Below, one piece after another: positions 32,472 through 40,635 of a stretch of 64,000 nt of DNA. Position numbers and translations under genes: made by a program. Numbering within the stretch: position 1 is the stretch's first letter; each line of letters opens with the position of its first letter. The DNA comes from Urbifossiella limnaea (GTDB taxonomy: Bacteria > Planctomycetota > Planctomycetia > Gemmatales > Gemmataceae). The stretch lies in assembly GCF_007747215.1 (NCBI RefSeq), contig NZ_CP036273.1, positions 5,316,322 through 5,380,321 of the forward strand. The letters run 5' to 3'. The notes under the pieces were generated by a model, which ran no database searches, was not told the DNA's origin, and saw only the letters and a program-made list of their open reading frames with translations.

Positions 32472-33656
32472 ATGAACTTGCGCCGCCTCCTGTCCGCCGC
32501 CGGCGTCGCGCTGGCCGCCGTGCTGCTGGTCGGGCAAGTGCGCCAGCTACTCGCCGACCCATCCGTCTGGCCGCCGGACGACTTCGTCGAGTACTGGGCC
32601 GCCGCCCGCCTGACGCTGACCGGCGGCAACCCCTACGACGCCGAACAACTCCTGCCGCTGCAAGTCGCCGCCGGCCGGGCCACCGACGAAGCCGTCATGA
32701 TGTGGAACCCGCCCTGGGCGCTGTCGGCCGTGCTGCCACTCGGGCTCCTGCCGGCGCGCGAGGCGCAACTGCTGTGGCTCGCCGTGAACCTCGTCGCGGC
32801 CGGGTGGTGCGGCGACCGCCTGTGGCTCCGCTTCGGCGGCGACCCGGCGCGCCGCTGGGCCGGCTGGGCGGCGGCGCTGGCGTTCGTGCCGACGCTGTTC
32901 GCCCTGCAATCGGGCCAGATCGGGCCGCTACTGCTGCTCGGGGCCGTGCTGTTCCTCGAAGCCGAGCGCCGCGGCTGGTACGCACTCGCCGGCGCGGCGA
33001 CGGTGCTGCTCGCGATCAAGCCGCACCTCGCGTACCTCGTGTGGCTCGCCATCGGCGTGCTGTGGCTGACGCGGCGCGACCGGGCGTCCACGCGCATGCT
33101 GCTCGGCGGGGCGCTCGCCGGCGGGCTGGCGACGGCAGTGCCGCTGGTGTTCGCGCCGCACGTGTTGACGCAGTACGGCGACGCGATGGGGAACCGGCCG
33201 CCGGAGCAGTGGGTGTCGCCGACGCTGGGCACGGTGCTGCGACTGGTGTTCGGCGAGGGGCGGTTCGGGTTGCAGTTCGTGCCGGTGGCGGCGGGGCTGG
33301 CCTGGTTCGCGTGGCACTGGCGGCGCGCCGGGCGGACGTGGGACTGGGCCGAGCAACTGCCGCTGCTGCTGCTGGTGTCGTTCGTGACGGCCCCGTATGG
33401 GGCGTGGCCGTTCGACCTCGTGCTGCTGCTGCCGGCGGTGGTTCGACTCCTGGCCGGCGGGGCGCCGCGGCCGGTGCTCGCCGGACTCCTGGCGGTGAAC
33501 GCGGCCTGTCTGGCGATGAACCTGATGCAGACTGGCTCGTTCCCGTTCTTGTGGGTCGCACCGGCGCTGTTGGGGGTGTACGTCGTGGGCGTGAACTCCC
33601 GGCGAGCCCCGGGCATCAGCCCGGGGATTCCCCGGGGTGTCGGGGCGACGGCATGA
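32472..33656 (+). CDS. DUF2029-like (GT87) polytopic membrane protein
   Basis: A 394-residue integral membrane protein with about ten hydrophobic segments. The N-terminal external loop has DDFVEYWAAARLTLTGGNPYD, followed by WNPPWAL. This is the layout of GT87/DUF2029 polyprenyl-phosphate-sugar-dependent transferases, in which an acidic residue in the first loop is catalytic. It probably transfers a sugar to an envelope or protein acceptor. The C-terminal tail is encoded by a GC-rich repeat-like sequence (about 33601-33645). Its stop overlaps the next start (ATGA). Confidence 0.75.
   Translation: MNLRRLLSAAGVALAAVLLVGQVRQLLADPSVWPPDDFVEYWAAARLTLTGGNPYDAEQLLPLQVAAGRATDEAVMMWNPPWALSAVLPLGLLPAREAQLLWLAVNLVAAGWCGDRLWLRFGGDPARRWAGWAAALAFVPTLFALQSGQIGPLLLLGAVLFLEAERRGWYALAGAATVLLAIKPHLAYLVWLAIGVLWLTRRDRASTRMLLGGALAGGLATAVPLVFAPHVLTQYGDAMGNRPPEQWVSPTLGTVLRLVFGEGRFGLQFVPVAAGLAWFAWHWRRAGRTWDWAEQLPLLLLVSFVTAPYGAWPFDLVLLLPAVVRLLAGGAPRPVLAGLLAVNAACLAMNLMQTGSFPFLWVAPALLGVYVVGVNSRRAPGISPGIPRGVGATA
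33605..33642. repeat. REP-like hairpin overlapping the 3' end of a gene
   Basis: GCCCCGGG (33605-33612) and CCCGGGG (33620-33626) pair, and GGGG/CCCC tracts continue to 33637. It encodes the last dozen residues of the DUF2029-like protein, suggesting a repeat inserted near the gene end and extended the frame. Confidence 0.5.
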
Positions 33657-35131
33657 CGCGCCGCGTCGGCCCCGGGGCCGTGGCCTTCGTCGCCCTGTTC
33701 GTACTGCTCCTGGCCGCCGGCCGCAGCAGCTTCTTCCGCGACCCCGGCACGTTCTGGCACGTCACCACCGGCGACCGCATCCTCGCCGACGGCTTCCTCC
33801 GCGCCGACCCGTACACGTTCACCTTCGGCGGCACGTGGTGGGTGCCGTACCAGTGGCTCGGCGAGGTGGCGATGGCGCTGGCCCACCGGTGCGGCGGGTT
33901 CGACCTGCTTCTCGTCGGCGCGTGCGCGATGCTCGCCGGCACGTTCGCGGTGCTGTACGCCCGGCTGCACGGCACGGGGTTGAACCCGGCCGCGGCCGGC
34001 GTTGTGCTGCTGATCGGCCTTGCGGCGGCGGCGTCGCACTTCCACGTCCGCCCGCACCTCGCCACCATCGCCGGGATGACCGGCACCATGCTTCTGCTCG
34101 TGGCGGTCGACGGCGGCCGCGCGCCGGTGCGGCGGCTATTGTGGCTCGTGCCGGCGTTCGTGCTCTGGACCAACGTCCACGGCGGCGTCCTGGCCGGCAT
34201 GGGGACGGTGGGGTTGACCGTCGCCGGCTGGCTGACACTCGCGGTGATCGGCCGCGGGCCGCTCCGGTCCCGCCGGGACGCGGTTCTGGCCTGCGCCGCC
34301 GCCGCGGGCTGCGTCCTGAGCGCGCTCGTGAACCCGTACGGGCTCGACCTGCTGAAGACGTGGCACGTCATCATGGGCGAGCCGGCGCTGAAGGCGATCG
34401 TGCAGGAGCACAGCGCCCTCGACCCCGCCGCGCCGTACGCGTGGCCGGTGTTCGCACTCGCGGCGGTGTACCTCGCCGTGCTCGCGGGTGTGCACCGCGG
34501 CGAACTCCGTGTGTCGTGGTTCCTGCCGGCGGTGTGGTTCGTCCTCACCCTGGACCGCGTCCGCCACGCCCCGCTGTTCGCGGTCGCGGGGCTGGTCGTG
34601 GTCGCGGCGGCGTGGCCGCACACGCGCTGGGCCGCGTGGCTGGCGGAACACCGGCCCGACGTGTACCGGCCGCGCGACGGCGGCACCGGCTTCTGGCGGA
34701 ACGTGTGGCTCCCGGCCGTGCTGGTGATCGCGGTGGCGCTGGTGCCGATCCGATGGGCGCGGCTCGACCCGGCGCACTGGCCGGTGGAGCTGCTGCCGGA
34801 GTTGCGCGAATTCGAGCCGCGGTCGCCGGCCGACCCGCACCGCATATTCAACGGCTACATCGACGGCGGGTTCGTGATCTACCACGCCCCCGGCTACAAG
34901 GTGTTCGTGGACGACCGCTGCGAGGTGTTCGGCGGCGACTGGCTGCTGGCGTTCGTCCGCGCCGATTCGGAGGGCACCGCCGACGCGATGGCCGGCTGGG
35001 AGGAACGGTACGGCCGGTTCGACTTCGCGCTGGTGCGTGCGGGCACCGGCTTCGAGGCGTACGTCCGCACGGCGCCGGGCTGGGAGTTGGTGAAGCGCAC
35101 GGACGTGGCGAGCTTCTACCGGCGGCGGTAG
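33653..35131 (+). CDS. Polytopic membrane protein, probable glycosyltransferase-like
   Basis: A 492-residue membrane protein with about ten hydrophobic segments and a large C-terminal soluble region (about 370-492). The first loop has FRDPGTFWHVTTGDRILADG and YQWLGEVAMA, as in GT-C-type bacterial membrane transferases and related unannotated planctomycete proteins. The soluble end contains FNGYIDGGFVIYHAPG and KVFVDDRCEVFGG. The ATG at 33653 overlaps the upstream stop by four bases, so it is coupled with the DUF2029-like gene. Substrate unknown. Confidence 0.75.
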   Translation: MTRRVGPGAVAFVALFVLLLAAGRSSFFRDPGTFWHVTTGDRILADGFLRADPYTFTFGGTWWVPYQWLGEVAMALAHRCGGFDLLLVGACAMLAGTFAVLYARLHGTGLNPAAAGVVLLIGLAAAASHFHVRPHLATIAGMTGTMLLLVAVDGGRAPVRRLLWLVPAFVLWTNVHGGVLAGMGTVGLTVAGWLTLAVIGRGPLRSRRDAVLACAAAAGCVLSALVNPYGLDLLKTWHVIMGEPALKAIVQEHSALDPAAPYAWPVFALAAVYLAVLAGVHRGELRVSWFLPAVWFVLTLDRVRHAPLFAVAGLVVVAAAWPHTRWAAWLAEHRPDVYRPRDGGTGFWRNVWLPAVLVIAVALVPIRWARLDPAHWPVELLPELREFEPRSPADPHRIFNGYIDGGFVIYHAPGYKVFVDDRCEVFGGDWLLAFVRADSEGTADAMAGWEERYGRFDFALVRAGTGFEAYVRTAPGWELVKRTDVASFYRRR

Positions 35132-35147
35132 CAGTAACGGTTCGGCA

Positions 35148-35217
35148 GCCGCTTGCGGCGTAGACGCCGCTACGCCGCTACGCCGCTACGCCGCTACGCC
35201 GCTACGCCGCAAGCGGC
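35148..35217. repeat. Hairpin with tandem 8-base repeats between convergent genes
   Basis: Fifteen-base arms (35148-35162 and 35203-35217) flank five exact tandem copies of TACGCCGC (35171-35210) preceded by one copy with a G at the first position (35163-35170). It lies between the membrane protein stop (35131) and the thioredoxin stop (35231). The copy number may vary between strains. Confidence 0.8.
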
Positions 35218-35230
35218 ACAGCAGCGAGCG

Positions 35231-36079
35231 TCAGTAGATGAGGTTCCGCAGCCGGCCGCGGTAGTCGTCGGCCTCGGGGCTGCGCGGCCCGATGGCGTTG
35301 AAGATGCGCACCATCAGTTCCCGCACCGGGCCGCGGCCCAGCGCCGAATCCAGCTCGGCGGCGGCGATCAGTTCGTCCATCGCCGGCACGTACTCGCCGC
35401 GGGCCGCCAGCACCGTCGCCAGCGGGACGCGACTCGCCGCGTCGTCCGGCTTCACGCCCGCCCGAGCCGCGGCCAGGTCCGCGTCGGCGTGCGGCGGCTC
35501 GCGGAGCGCGATCACGGCCCGCAGCCGGTCCGCCTCGGCGAGTTCGTCGCCGCTATCGACCGGGGCCAGCAGGTTCGTCGCCTCCGCCTCGCCGCCGGGC
35601 TTCGTGAGCAGCAGCCGGGCCAGGGCGACGCGGGCGGCGGGGTCGTCGGGGTTCGCCGCGAACCGCTCGCGGTAGGTGAACAGCGCCGCGGCCGGGTCGC
35701 GGGCCTCGGCCTCGCGCGGGTCTTCGGCCGGCACAGCGTTCGGCAGCAACTTCTCGACGAACTGCCGCACCTGGGCTTCGGGCAGGGCGCCCGTGAACTG
35801 ATCGACGAGCTGGCCGTCCTTGATGGCGAAGACGGCCGGGATGCCGTTCACACCGAACGCCCCGGGGAGTTCCTGCTCCTCGTCGGTGTTCACCTTGGCG
35901 AGGACGAACGCCCCGCCCTTCTCGGCGGCGAGGCTCTCCAGGACGGGGCCGAGCGCCCGGCACGGCCCGCACCACGGCGCCCAGAAGTCCACGACGACCG
36001 GCACCTCGCGGGACTTGTCCATCACCTCCTGCTGGAAGGTGTCGGCCGTCACCTCGACCACCCACGCGGACGCCGCCAT
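35231..36079 (-). CDS. Thioredoxin with C-terminal TPR region (YbbN/CnoX-like)
   Basis: A 282-residue cytosolic protein. The thioredoxin domain (about 1-110) has the active site FWAPWCGPCRALGPVLE (Cys37, Cys40) and the cis-Pro motif GIPAVFAIKDG. A helical C-terminal part (about 125-282) has TPR-like repeats (VALARLLLTKPGGEAEA, LATVLAARGEYVPAMDELI). This is the YbbN/CnoX architecture, a thioredoxin-fold holdase that works with chaperonins. Unlike many YbbN proteins the CxxC is intact, so redox activity is expected. It is preceded by a clear GGGAGG ribosome binding site. Confidence 0.9.
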   Translation of the reverse strand: MAASAWVVEVTADTFQQEVMDKSREVPVVVDFWAPWCGPCRALGPVLESLAAEKGGAFVLAKVNTDEEQELPGAFGVNGIPAVFAIKDGQLVDQFTGALPEAQVRQFVEKLLPNAVPAEDPREAEARDPAAALFTYRERFAANPDDPAARVALARLLLTKPGGEAEATNLLAPVDSGDELAEADRLRAVIALREPPHADADLAAARAGVKPDDAASRVPLATVLAARGEYVPAMDELIAAAELDSALGRGPVRELMVRIFNAIGPRSPEADDYRGRLRNLIY

Positions 36080-36122
36080 GACCCACCTCCCGGTTGAAGG
36101 GGTGTTATAGCGGCCGGCCCGG

Positions 36123-38261
36123 TCACTCCGCGGCGAAGTCCCACAGCCCGAGCCGCGTCTGGGCGCCGTTCGGCTCTAGCACCGCGAGCACCGGCCGCGA
36201 CGGGTGGAACGCCAGCGCCGTCACCCGGCCGGGCCACGAGCGGATCACCTTTCCCGTCGTCGTGTCCCAGACCGCGAACCGCGGCTCGCCGGCCTTGAGC
36301 TCCGTCGGCGGCAGTCCCGGGAACCCGCCCTTGCGGGGGGGTAGTTCACGCTTCTCGAACCGGACATACGACGCCGCGAGGAGCCGGCCGTCGCCCGAGA
36401 ACGCAGCGGTCATCCGGGTGGCGTCGACCAGGTCCACGCCCTCCAGGGCCGGGAGTAGCTTCTCGGCCGTCGGGGCGACCAGGACCAGCTTGCTGACCCC
36501 GCAGCCGAAGAGCACCCGCCCGCCGTCCCGCGAGGCGACCAACAGCGGGTCGGTGCCGGAGTTCTCGACCTGCTCGATGTCGCTCCCCACATACCAGCGG
36601 TTCTCAGTGCCGACGGTCAGTCTGGCGACGGAGGGGTTCGGCCCATCGACTTTCATGCTGACCACCTGTTTGCCGTCGGCGGTGAGTCGGACTGCGCGGA
36701 ACGGGCCGCCGCTAACCCCGCCGAGGGACTCGATCGTCTTTCCGGTTTCGGTACTCACTCGGCGGATTTCCGCCTCGCGGATGTTCCGGTCGTCGCGGCG
36801 GGTCATGACCAGCGTCGTGTAGCTCTTGCCGTCCGCGGCGAAGGCGAAGTCGTCGGTCTGCTCGTTGTCGAGCGGGAAGCGCTTCGGGGACGGCACGAGC
36901 GACAGCGCCGGCCCGGCCGGGCCGGCGCCACCTTCGGCGCCCTCCGGCTCGACCGGAGGGCCGCCGAGAAGCCCGCCTGGGCCGGGCCGGCCGATGTTGC
37001 CGAACACGTAGAACGACGCCAGGTGCCGGCCGCTCACCAGCCCTTGCTCGCGGCGCACCAGCAGCAGTTCCTTGCCGTCCGGCGTGAAGCCGGCAAACCG
37101 CTCCGGGTCGTGCCCGTTCGTCGTGCCGTAGACGTGCGGCCCCTTCGGCCCCGCGAAGTCGATGACCATCAGCGCCTCACCCGTCCACTCGCCGCCGGGT
37201 GCCGCCACAGCTCCCGGGCCGGGCTCCGGAGGGAAGGTGACGACGAAGCGGTCGCCGGCCGGGCTCCACACCACGCGCCGGCCGTTCCGCACCGGCAGGT
37301 CGAGCGCCTCCTGCAACCGCGGGGCGCCGACCGCAGCGGCCTTCGCCTTCGGCCCCTTCGCCTCGGCCGGCGGTTGCTGCGGCTCCTCGGCCGCGGCAAC
37401 CACCGAAGGCGCCGGATTCGGGACGGCCGCGGGGTTCGGCCCCGAGCCGGCGATCACGACCCCGGCGACGAGCGACAGCGCCAGCACGCCGCCGAGTAAG
37501 ACGGTTCTCACGGGAAATCCTCCGGCCGCGAGGCGGAGCACGGACGCCGGCACGGCCGCCCCGGCCGCCCACGCCGCCACCACCCCACAGGTGTGTTGAA
37601 CCAACGCTTCGGGGACCGCCGCCCTGCCCTCCGCCACCACCGCCGGCACGCCCACCGCCGACAGCGCCACGCCGCGGCGGGTGAGTCGCTCGGCCAGCTT
37701 CTTCCGCCCGTTCGCCAGCCGGCTGGACAGCGTCCCCTCGGGAACGCCCAGCGCCCGCGCCGCCTCCGCGCGGCTGGCCCCTTGCAGGTCGCACAGCACG
37801 ATCGGTTCGCGGTAGTGCGCCGGCAGCGCGGCGAGCTCCTCGTGCAGCGCCGGGCCGATGTCGGCGGGCGGCGCAACGTCCGGGGCGGCGGGGTCCGGCG
37901 GGTCCACGGCCTGCACCTCCCGCACGCGCCGCCGGGCGGCGGCGCGCCTGGCGCGGCTCGCCACCTTCGCGGCCACGCCATAGAGCCAGTTGCCGAGCCG
38001 GCCGGGGTCGCGGAGCCCGCCAGCCTTCCGGGCGAGCACCAGGAACACGGCCTGGAAGGCGTCCTCGGCGTCCTGCGGGTGGCCGCACACGCGGCGGCAC
38101 ACGGCCAGAACGAGCGGCCCGTGCCGGCGGACGAGGGCGGCGAACGCGGCCGGGTCGCGGTCGGCGGCGAACCGGGCCAGGAGCGGCCCGTCGTCGGGGT
38201 CGGGCGGGGCCAGCCGCCGCAGCAACTGGCCCGGTCGGGTCGCGGACATCGGCCCCTCCAC
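36123..38261 (-). CDS. ECF sigma factor fused to membrane helix and propeller-like domain
   Basis: A 712-residue fusion. Residues about 20-100 form sigma region 2 (FAALVRRHGPLVLAVCRRVC, then DAEDAFQAVFLVLARKA and LGNWLYGVAAKVA). Residues about 140-195 form region 4 (LPAHYREPIVLCDLQGASRA, ARALGVPEGTLSSRLANGRKKL). A hydrophobic helix follows (about 251-271), then an Ala/Pro-rich linker and a C-terminal domain of about 390 residues. That domain has WD40/propeller-like repeats (VVWSPAGDRFVVTF, FTPDGKELLLV, VRLTADGKQVVSM, ALAFHPSRPVLAV). The sigma part would be cytoplasmic and the propeller outside. Such fusions occur in planctomycetes. The shorter start MSATRP at 38249 is possible. Confidence 0.87.
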   Translation of the reverse strand: MEGPMSATRPGQLLRRLAPPDPDDGPLLARFAADRDPAAFAALVRRHGPLVLAVCRRVCGHPQDAEDAFQAVFLVLARKAGGLRDPGRLGNWLYGVAAKVASRARRAAARRRVREVQAVDPPDPAAPDVAPPADIGPALHEELAALPAHYREPIVLCDLQGASRAEAARALGVPEGTLSSRLANGRKKLAERLTRRGVALSAVGVPAVVAEGRAAVPEALVQHTCGVVAAWAAGAAVPASVLRLAAGGFPVRTVLLGGVLALSLVAGVVIAGSGPNPAAVPNPAPSVVAAAEEPQQPPAEAKGPKAKAAAVGAPRLQEALDLPVRNGRRVVWSPAGDRFVVTFPPEPGPGAVAAPGGEWTGEALMVIDFAGPKGPHVYGTTNGHDPERFAGFTPDGKELLLVRREQGLVSGRHLASFYVFGNIGRPGPGGLLGGPPVEPEGAEGGAGPAGPALSLVPSPKRFPLDNEQTDDFAFAADGKSYTTLVMTRRDDRNIREAEIRRVSTETGKTIESLGGVSGGPFRAVRLTADGKQVVSMKVDGPNPSVARLTVGTENRWYVGSDIEQVENSGTDPLLVASRDGGRVLFGCGVSKLVLVAPTAEKLLPALEGVDLVDATRMTAAFSGDGRLLAASYVRFEKRELPPRKGGFPGLPPTELKAGEPRFAVWDTTTGKVIRSWPGRVTALAFHPSRPVLAVLEPNGAQTRLGLWDFAAE

Positions 38262-38405
38262 CCCGTACTCCCCGGCCGACCCGGGGCGCGTCGCGCGTCA
38301 GTGTACCAGCCCGCGAACGGATCCAACCCGTTGCGGCCGGTCGAGTTTGTTGGTTTAATCAGACTTAGCCCCGACTCGCACCCTCCCCCGCCCCGGAGCC
38401 CCGTC

Positions 38406-39878
38406 ATGAGCGTGTTCGACCGTCGTGAGTTCCTCGACCGCGCCGCCATCCTGTCAGCCGCCGCCGCTGCCCTCGGTGGCACCGCCGCCGCGCAGGACGC
38501 GCCTCGCTCCGCCGCCGCCGCCACGGCCCGCGGGGCCAGCGACAAGCTGCGCGTCGCCGTCGTCGGCGTCCGCGGCCGCGGCATGAGCCACGTGTCCGGG
38601 TTCCTCGGCAAGAACAACTGCGAGATCACCACCGTCTGCGACTGCGACGAGGCCGTCATCGGCAACGCCATGCGGTCGATCGAGAAGGTCCAGGGCCGCG
38701 CCCCGACCTACGTGAAGGACATCCGCCGCGTCGTCGAAGACCGCAACGTCGACATCGTGAGCATCGCCACGCCGAACCACTGGCACGCGCTGATGGCGAT
38801 CTGGGCCATGCAGAACGGCAAGGACGTGTACTGCGAGAAGCCGGCGACGCACAACGTGAAGGAAGGCGCGCTGATGACCGCGGCGGCCCGGAAGTACGGC
38901 CGCATCTGCCAGGTCGGCACGCAGAGCCGCAGCAACCCCGGGATGCGGCAGTCGATCGAGGCGGTGCAGACGAAGATCGGCACCGTCGACCTGGCGATCG
39001 GCCTGTGCTACAAGAACCGCCCGAGCATCGGGAAGGTGGACGGCCCGCAGGCGCCGCCGGCGACGATGGACTACGACCTGTGGTGCGGCCCGGCCCCGGC
39101 CGACGCGCCGCGGCGGAAGACCGGCAACGGCACCGTCCACTACGACTGGCACTGGGTCTGGAACTACGGCAACGGCGACCTCGGCAACCAGGGCGTGCAC
39201 GAGATGGACAAGGCCCGCTGGGGCCTCCGCAAGGGGATGCCGAACAGCGTGTGCGCGGTCGGCGGTCGGTTCGGCTACACCGACGACGGCCAGACGCCGA
39301 ACACCCAGGTCTGCCTGTTCGACTACGGCGAGTCGAAGATGGTGTTCGAGGTCCGCGGGATGAAGAGCCCGGCGTTCAAGGGCGCGGGCATCGGCAACAT
39401 CTGGGTCGGCAGCACCGGCATGGTGGTGTGCCCGAACTACGCCGGCGGCATCCAGTACGACAAGGACGGCCGCGAGGTGGCCCGGTTCAACGGCGGCGGC
39501 GACCAGTTGCACTTCGACAACTTCGTGAAGGCCGTCCGCAGCCGGCGGGTGGCGGACCTGAACTGCGACATCGCCGAGGGCCACATCTCGGCGGCGCTGT
39601 GCCACCTGGCGAACATCAGCTACCGGCTGGGGAACGAGGCCCCGATCGGCGACGTGGCCGGGTTCGCCGGCTCGCCGGCCGCGGCCGACGCCCTGACGCG
39701 GATGCGCGAGCACCTGCGCGAGCACAAGGTGGACCCGATGACGGTCGCGGGCCGGGCCGGGCCGAAGCTGACGTTCGACCCGGCGACGGAGCGGTTCACC
39801 GGCGCCCGCGCGGCCGAGGCGAACGCGATGCTGTTCCGCGAGTACCGCCGCGGGTTCGAGGTCCGCGAGTCGGTGTGA
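38406..39878 (+). CDS. Gfo/Idh/MocA family oxidoreductase, exported by Tat
   Basis: A 490-residue NAD(P)-dependent sugar dehydrogenase-like protein. The N-terminus DRREFLDRAAILSAAAAALGG looks like a Tat leader. The Rossmann part has LRVAVVGVRGRGMSHVSGF and the family Lys motif DVYCEKPATHNV; the C-terminal domain contains DWHWVWNYGNGDLGNQGVHEMD. Planctomycetes have many such Tat-exported homologues acting on unknown sugars. It stands alone, with an AT-containing promoter-like stretch at about 38340-38370 upstream and a hairpin after the stop. Confidence 0.92.
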   Translation: MSVFDRREFLDRAAILSAAAAALGGTAAAQDAPRSAAAATARGASDKLRVAVVGVRGRGMSHVSGFLGKNNCEITTVCDCDEAVIGNAMRSIEKVQGRAPTYVKDIRRVVEDRNVDIVSIATPNHWHALMAIWAMQNGKDVYCEKPATHNVKEGALMTAAARKYGRICQVGTQSRSNPGMRQSIEAVQTKIGTVDLAIGLCYKNRPSIGKVDGPQAPPATMDYDLWCGPAPADAPRRKTGNGTVHYDWHWVWNYGNGDLGNQGVHEMDKARWGLRKGMPNSVCAVGGRFGYTDDGQTPNTQVCLFDYGESKMVFEVRGMKSPAFKGAGIGNIWVGSTGMVVCPNYAGGIQYDKDGREVARFNGGGDQLHFDNFVKAVRSRRVADLNCDIAEGHISAALCHLANISYRLGNEAPIGDVAGFAGSPAAADALTRMREHLREHKVDPMTVAGRAGPKLTFDPATERFTGARAAEANAMLFREYRRGFEVRESV

Positions 39879-39883
39879 GTTTT

Positions 39884-39931
39884 CCGCCGCTTGCGGCTCC
39901 GCGGCGTGCCGCGCGAAGCCGCAAGCGGCGG
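39884..39931. terminator. Hairpin downstream of the oxidoreductase gene
   Basis: Fifteen-base perfect arms (39884-39898 and 39917-39931) enclose an 18-base GC-rich loop. It begins five bases after the stop. The arm CCGCTTGCGGCT recurs in similar form at 30125-30135 and 35149-35158, marking a related repeat family. Confidence 0.65.
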
Positions 39932-39959
39932 CTGATCTTCGCACCAAGTTGTGACACCG

Positions 39960-40121
39960 ATGCCCGAAAAACACGAGCCGCTGCCGCCGCTCACCGACGC
40001 CAAGCGACAGGAGTTGGCCCGCCGGCTGGCGGACGCCGACGCCAACCCCGGCGACGTCGTCCCGTGGGAAGTGGTGGAGGCTGCGGCACGCGCGCGGTTC
40101 GACGGCTCGGGGCTTCCGTAG
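39960..40121 (+). CDS. Small antitoxin-like protein (addiction-module type)
   Basis: A 53-residue protein. Its core LTDAKRQELARRLADADANP and the segment VPWEVVEAAARARF resemble small putative addiction-module antidotes, which have a helical N-terminus and a Pro-Trp-Glu-x-Val motif near the C-terminus. No toxin gene lies next to it; the following gene is a zinc-ribbon membrane protein. It could be an orphan antitoxin or a chance frame; the amphipathic composition favours a real gene. Start ATG at 39960, no strong Shine-Dalgarno. Confidence 0.55.
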   Translation: MPEKHEPLPPLTDAKRQELARRLADADANPGDVVPWEVVEAAARARFDGSGLP

Positions 40122-40166
40122 GTCGGGTCGAGTCTTCGAGGCCCGACGTGGGGTGCCGGAGGCCGC

Positions 40167-40634
40167 ATGGGATTCGTGGTAGCCTGCCCGTGCGGCCGCA
40201 GTGTCGATGTTACGTCCGGCGACGCAGGCACAACCGTCGGCTGTCAGTGCGGCCGGCCGGTAGCAGTTCCGACGCTCGGCGAGCTCCGGCGATCCGTCCC
40301 ACCGCCCCCGGTCGTGCCGCCGAAGTGGGAGTGCCCGCGGTGCAACTCCACTGCGGTCGTCCGGCTCCCGCCGAGCGCGATCACACCTCACCCGGGCTAC
40401 AAATGCCGTGGCTGCGGGGCGAAACTCCGGGCATGTGGCATGGGAGTGGTATACGGCATCATCCTGGTTCTCGGTGCCGTGTTGTTCGCGTTCTTCGCCA
40501 GCGGGGACCGACCCCCGTTGAAAGCGCTCGGAATCGCCGCTCTCTGTTCGGTGTTCTCCGCGATCCAGCTGTTCCGGCCGGTTCCGCGCCGACACGCTAC
40601 CCAAGCCGAGTCGGAATCCGTCGGGCTAGAATAA
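40167..40634 (+). CDS. Zinc-ribbon membrane protein, unknown function
   Basis: A 155-residue product with CPCGR and CQCGR at the N-terminus (about 8-29), then CPRC and CRGCG (about 55-82), giving four cysteine knuckles able to hold two zinc ions. Two hydrophobic segments follow (about 93-111 and 117-136). The zinc domain should be cytoplasmic. No enzyme motif is present. Its stop is one base from the next ATG, so the genes are probably coupled. Confidence 0.7.
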   Translation: MGFVVACPCGRSVDVTSGDAGTTVGCQCGRPVAVPTLGELRRSVPPPPVVPPKWECPRCNSTAVVRLPPSAITPHPGYKCRGCGAKLRACGMGVVYGIILVLGAVLFAFFASGDRPPLKALGIAALCSVFSAIQLFRPVPRRHATQAESESVGLE

Positions 40635-40635
40635 C

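Noticed and set aside
35163-35210. Tandem 8-base repeats considered as a CRISPR array
   Set aside because: Repeat units are 8 bases with no spacers and no cas genes nearby.
38454-40604. Long minus-strand frame opposite the oxidoreductase gene
   Set aside because: Composition is noncoding-like (Arg, Ala, Val, His) and it crosses the oxidoreductase, the small antitoxin-like gene and the zinc-ribbon gene.
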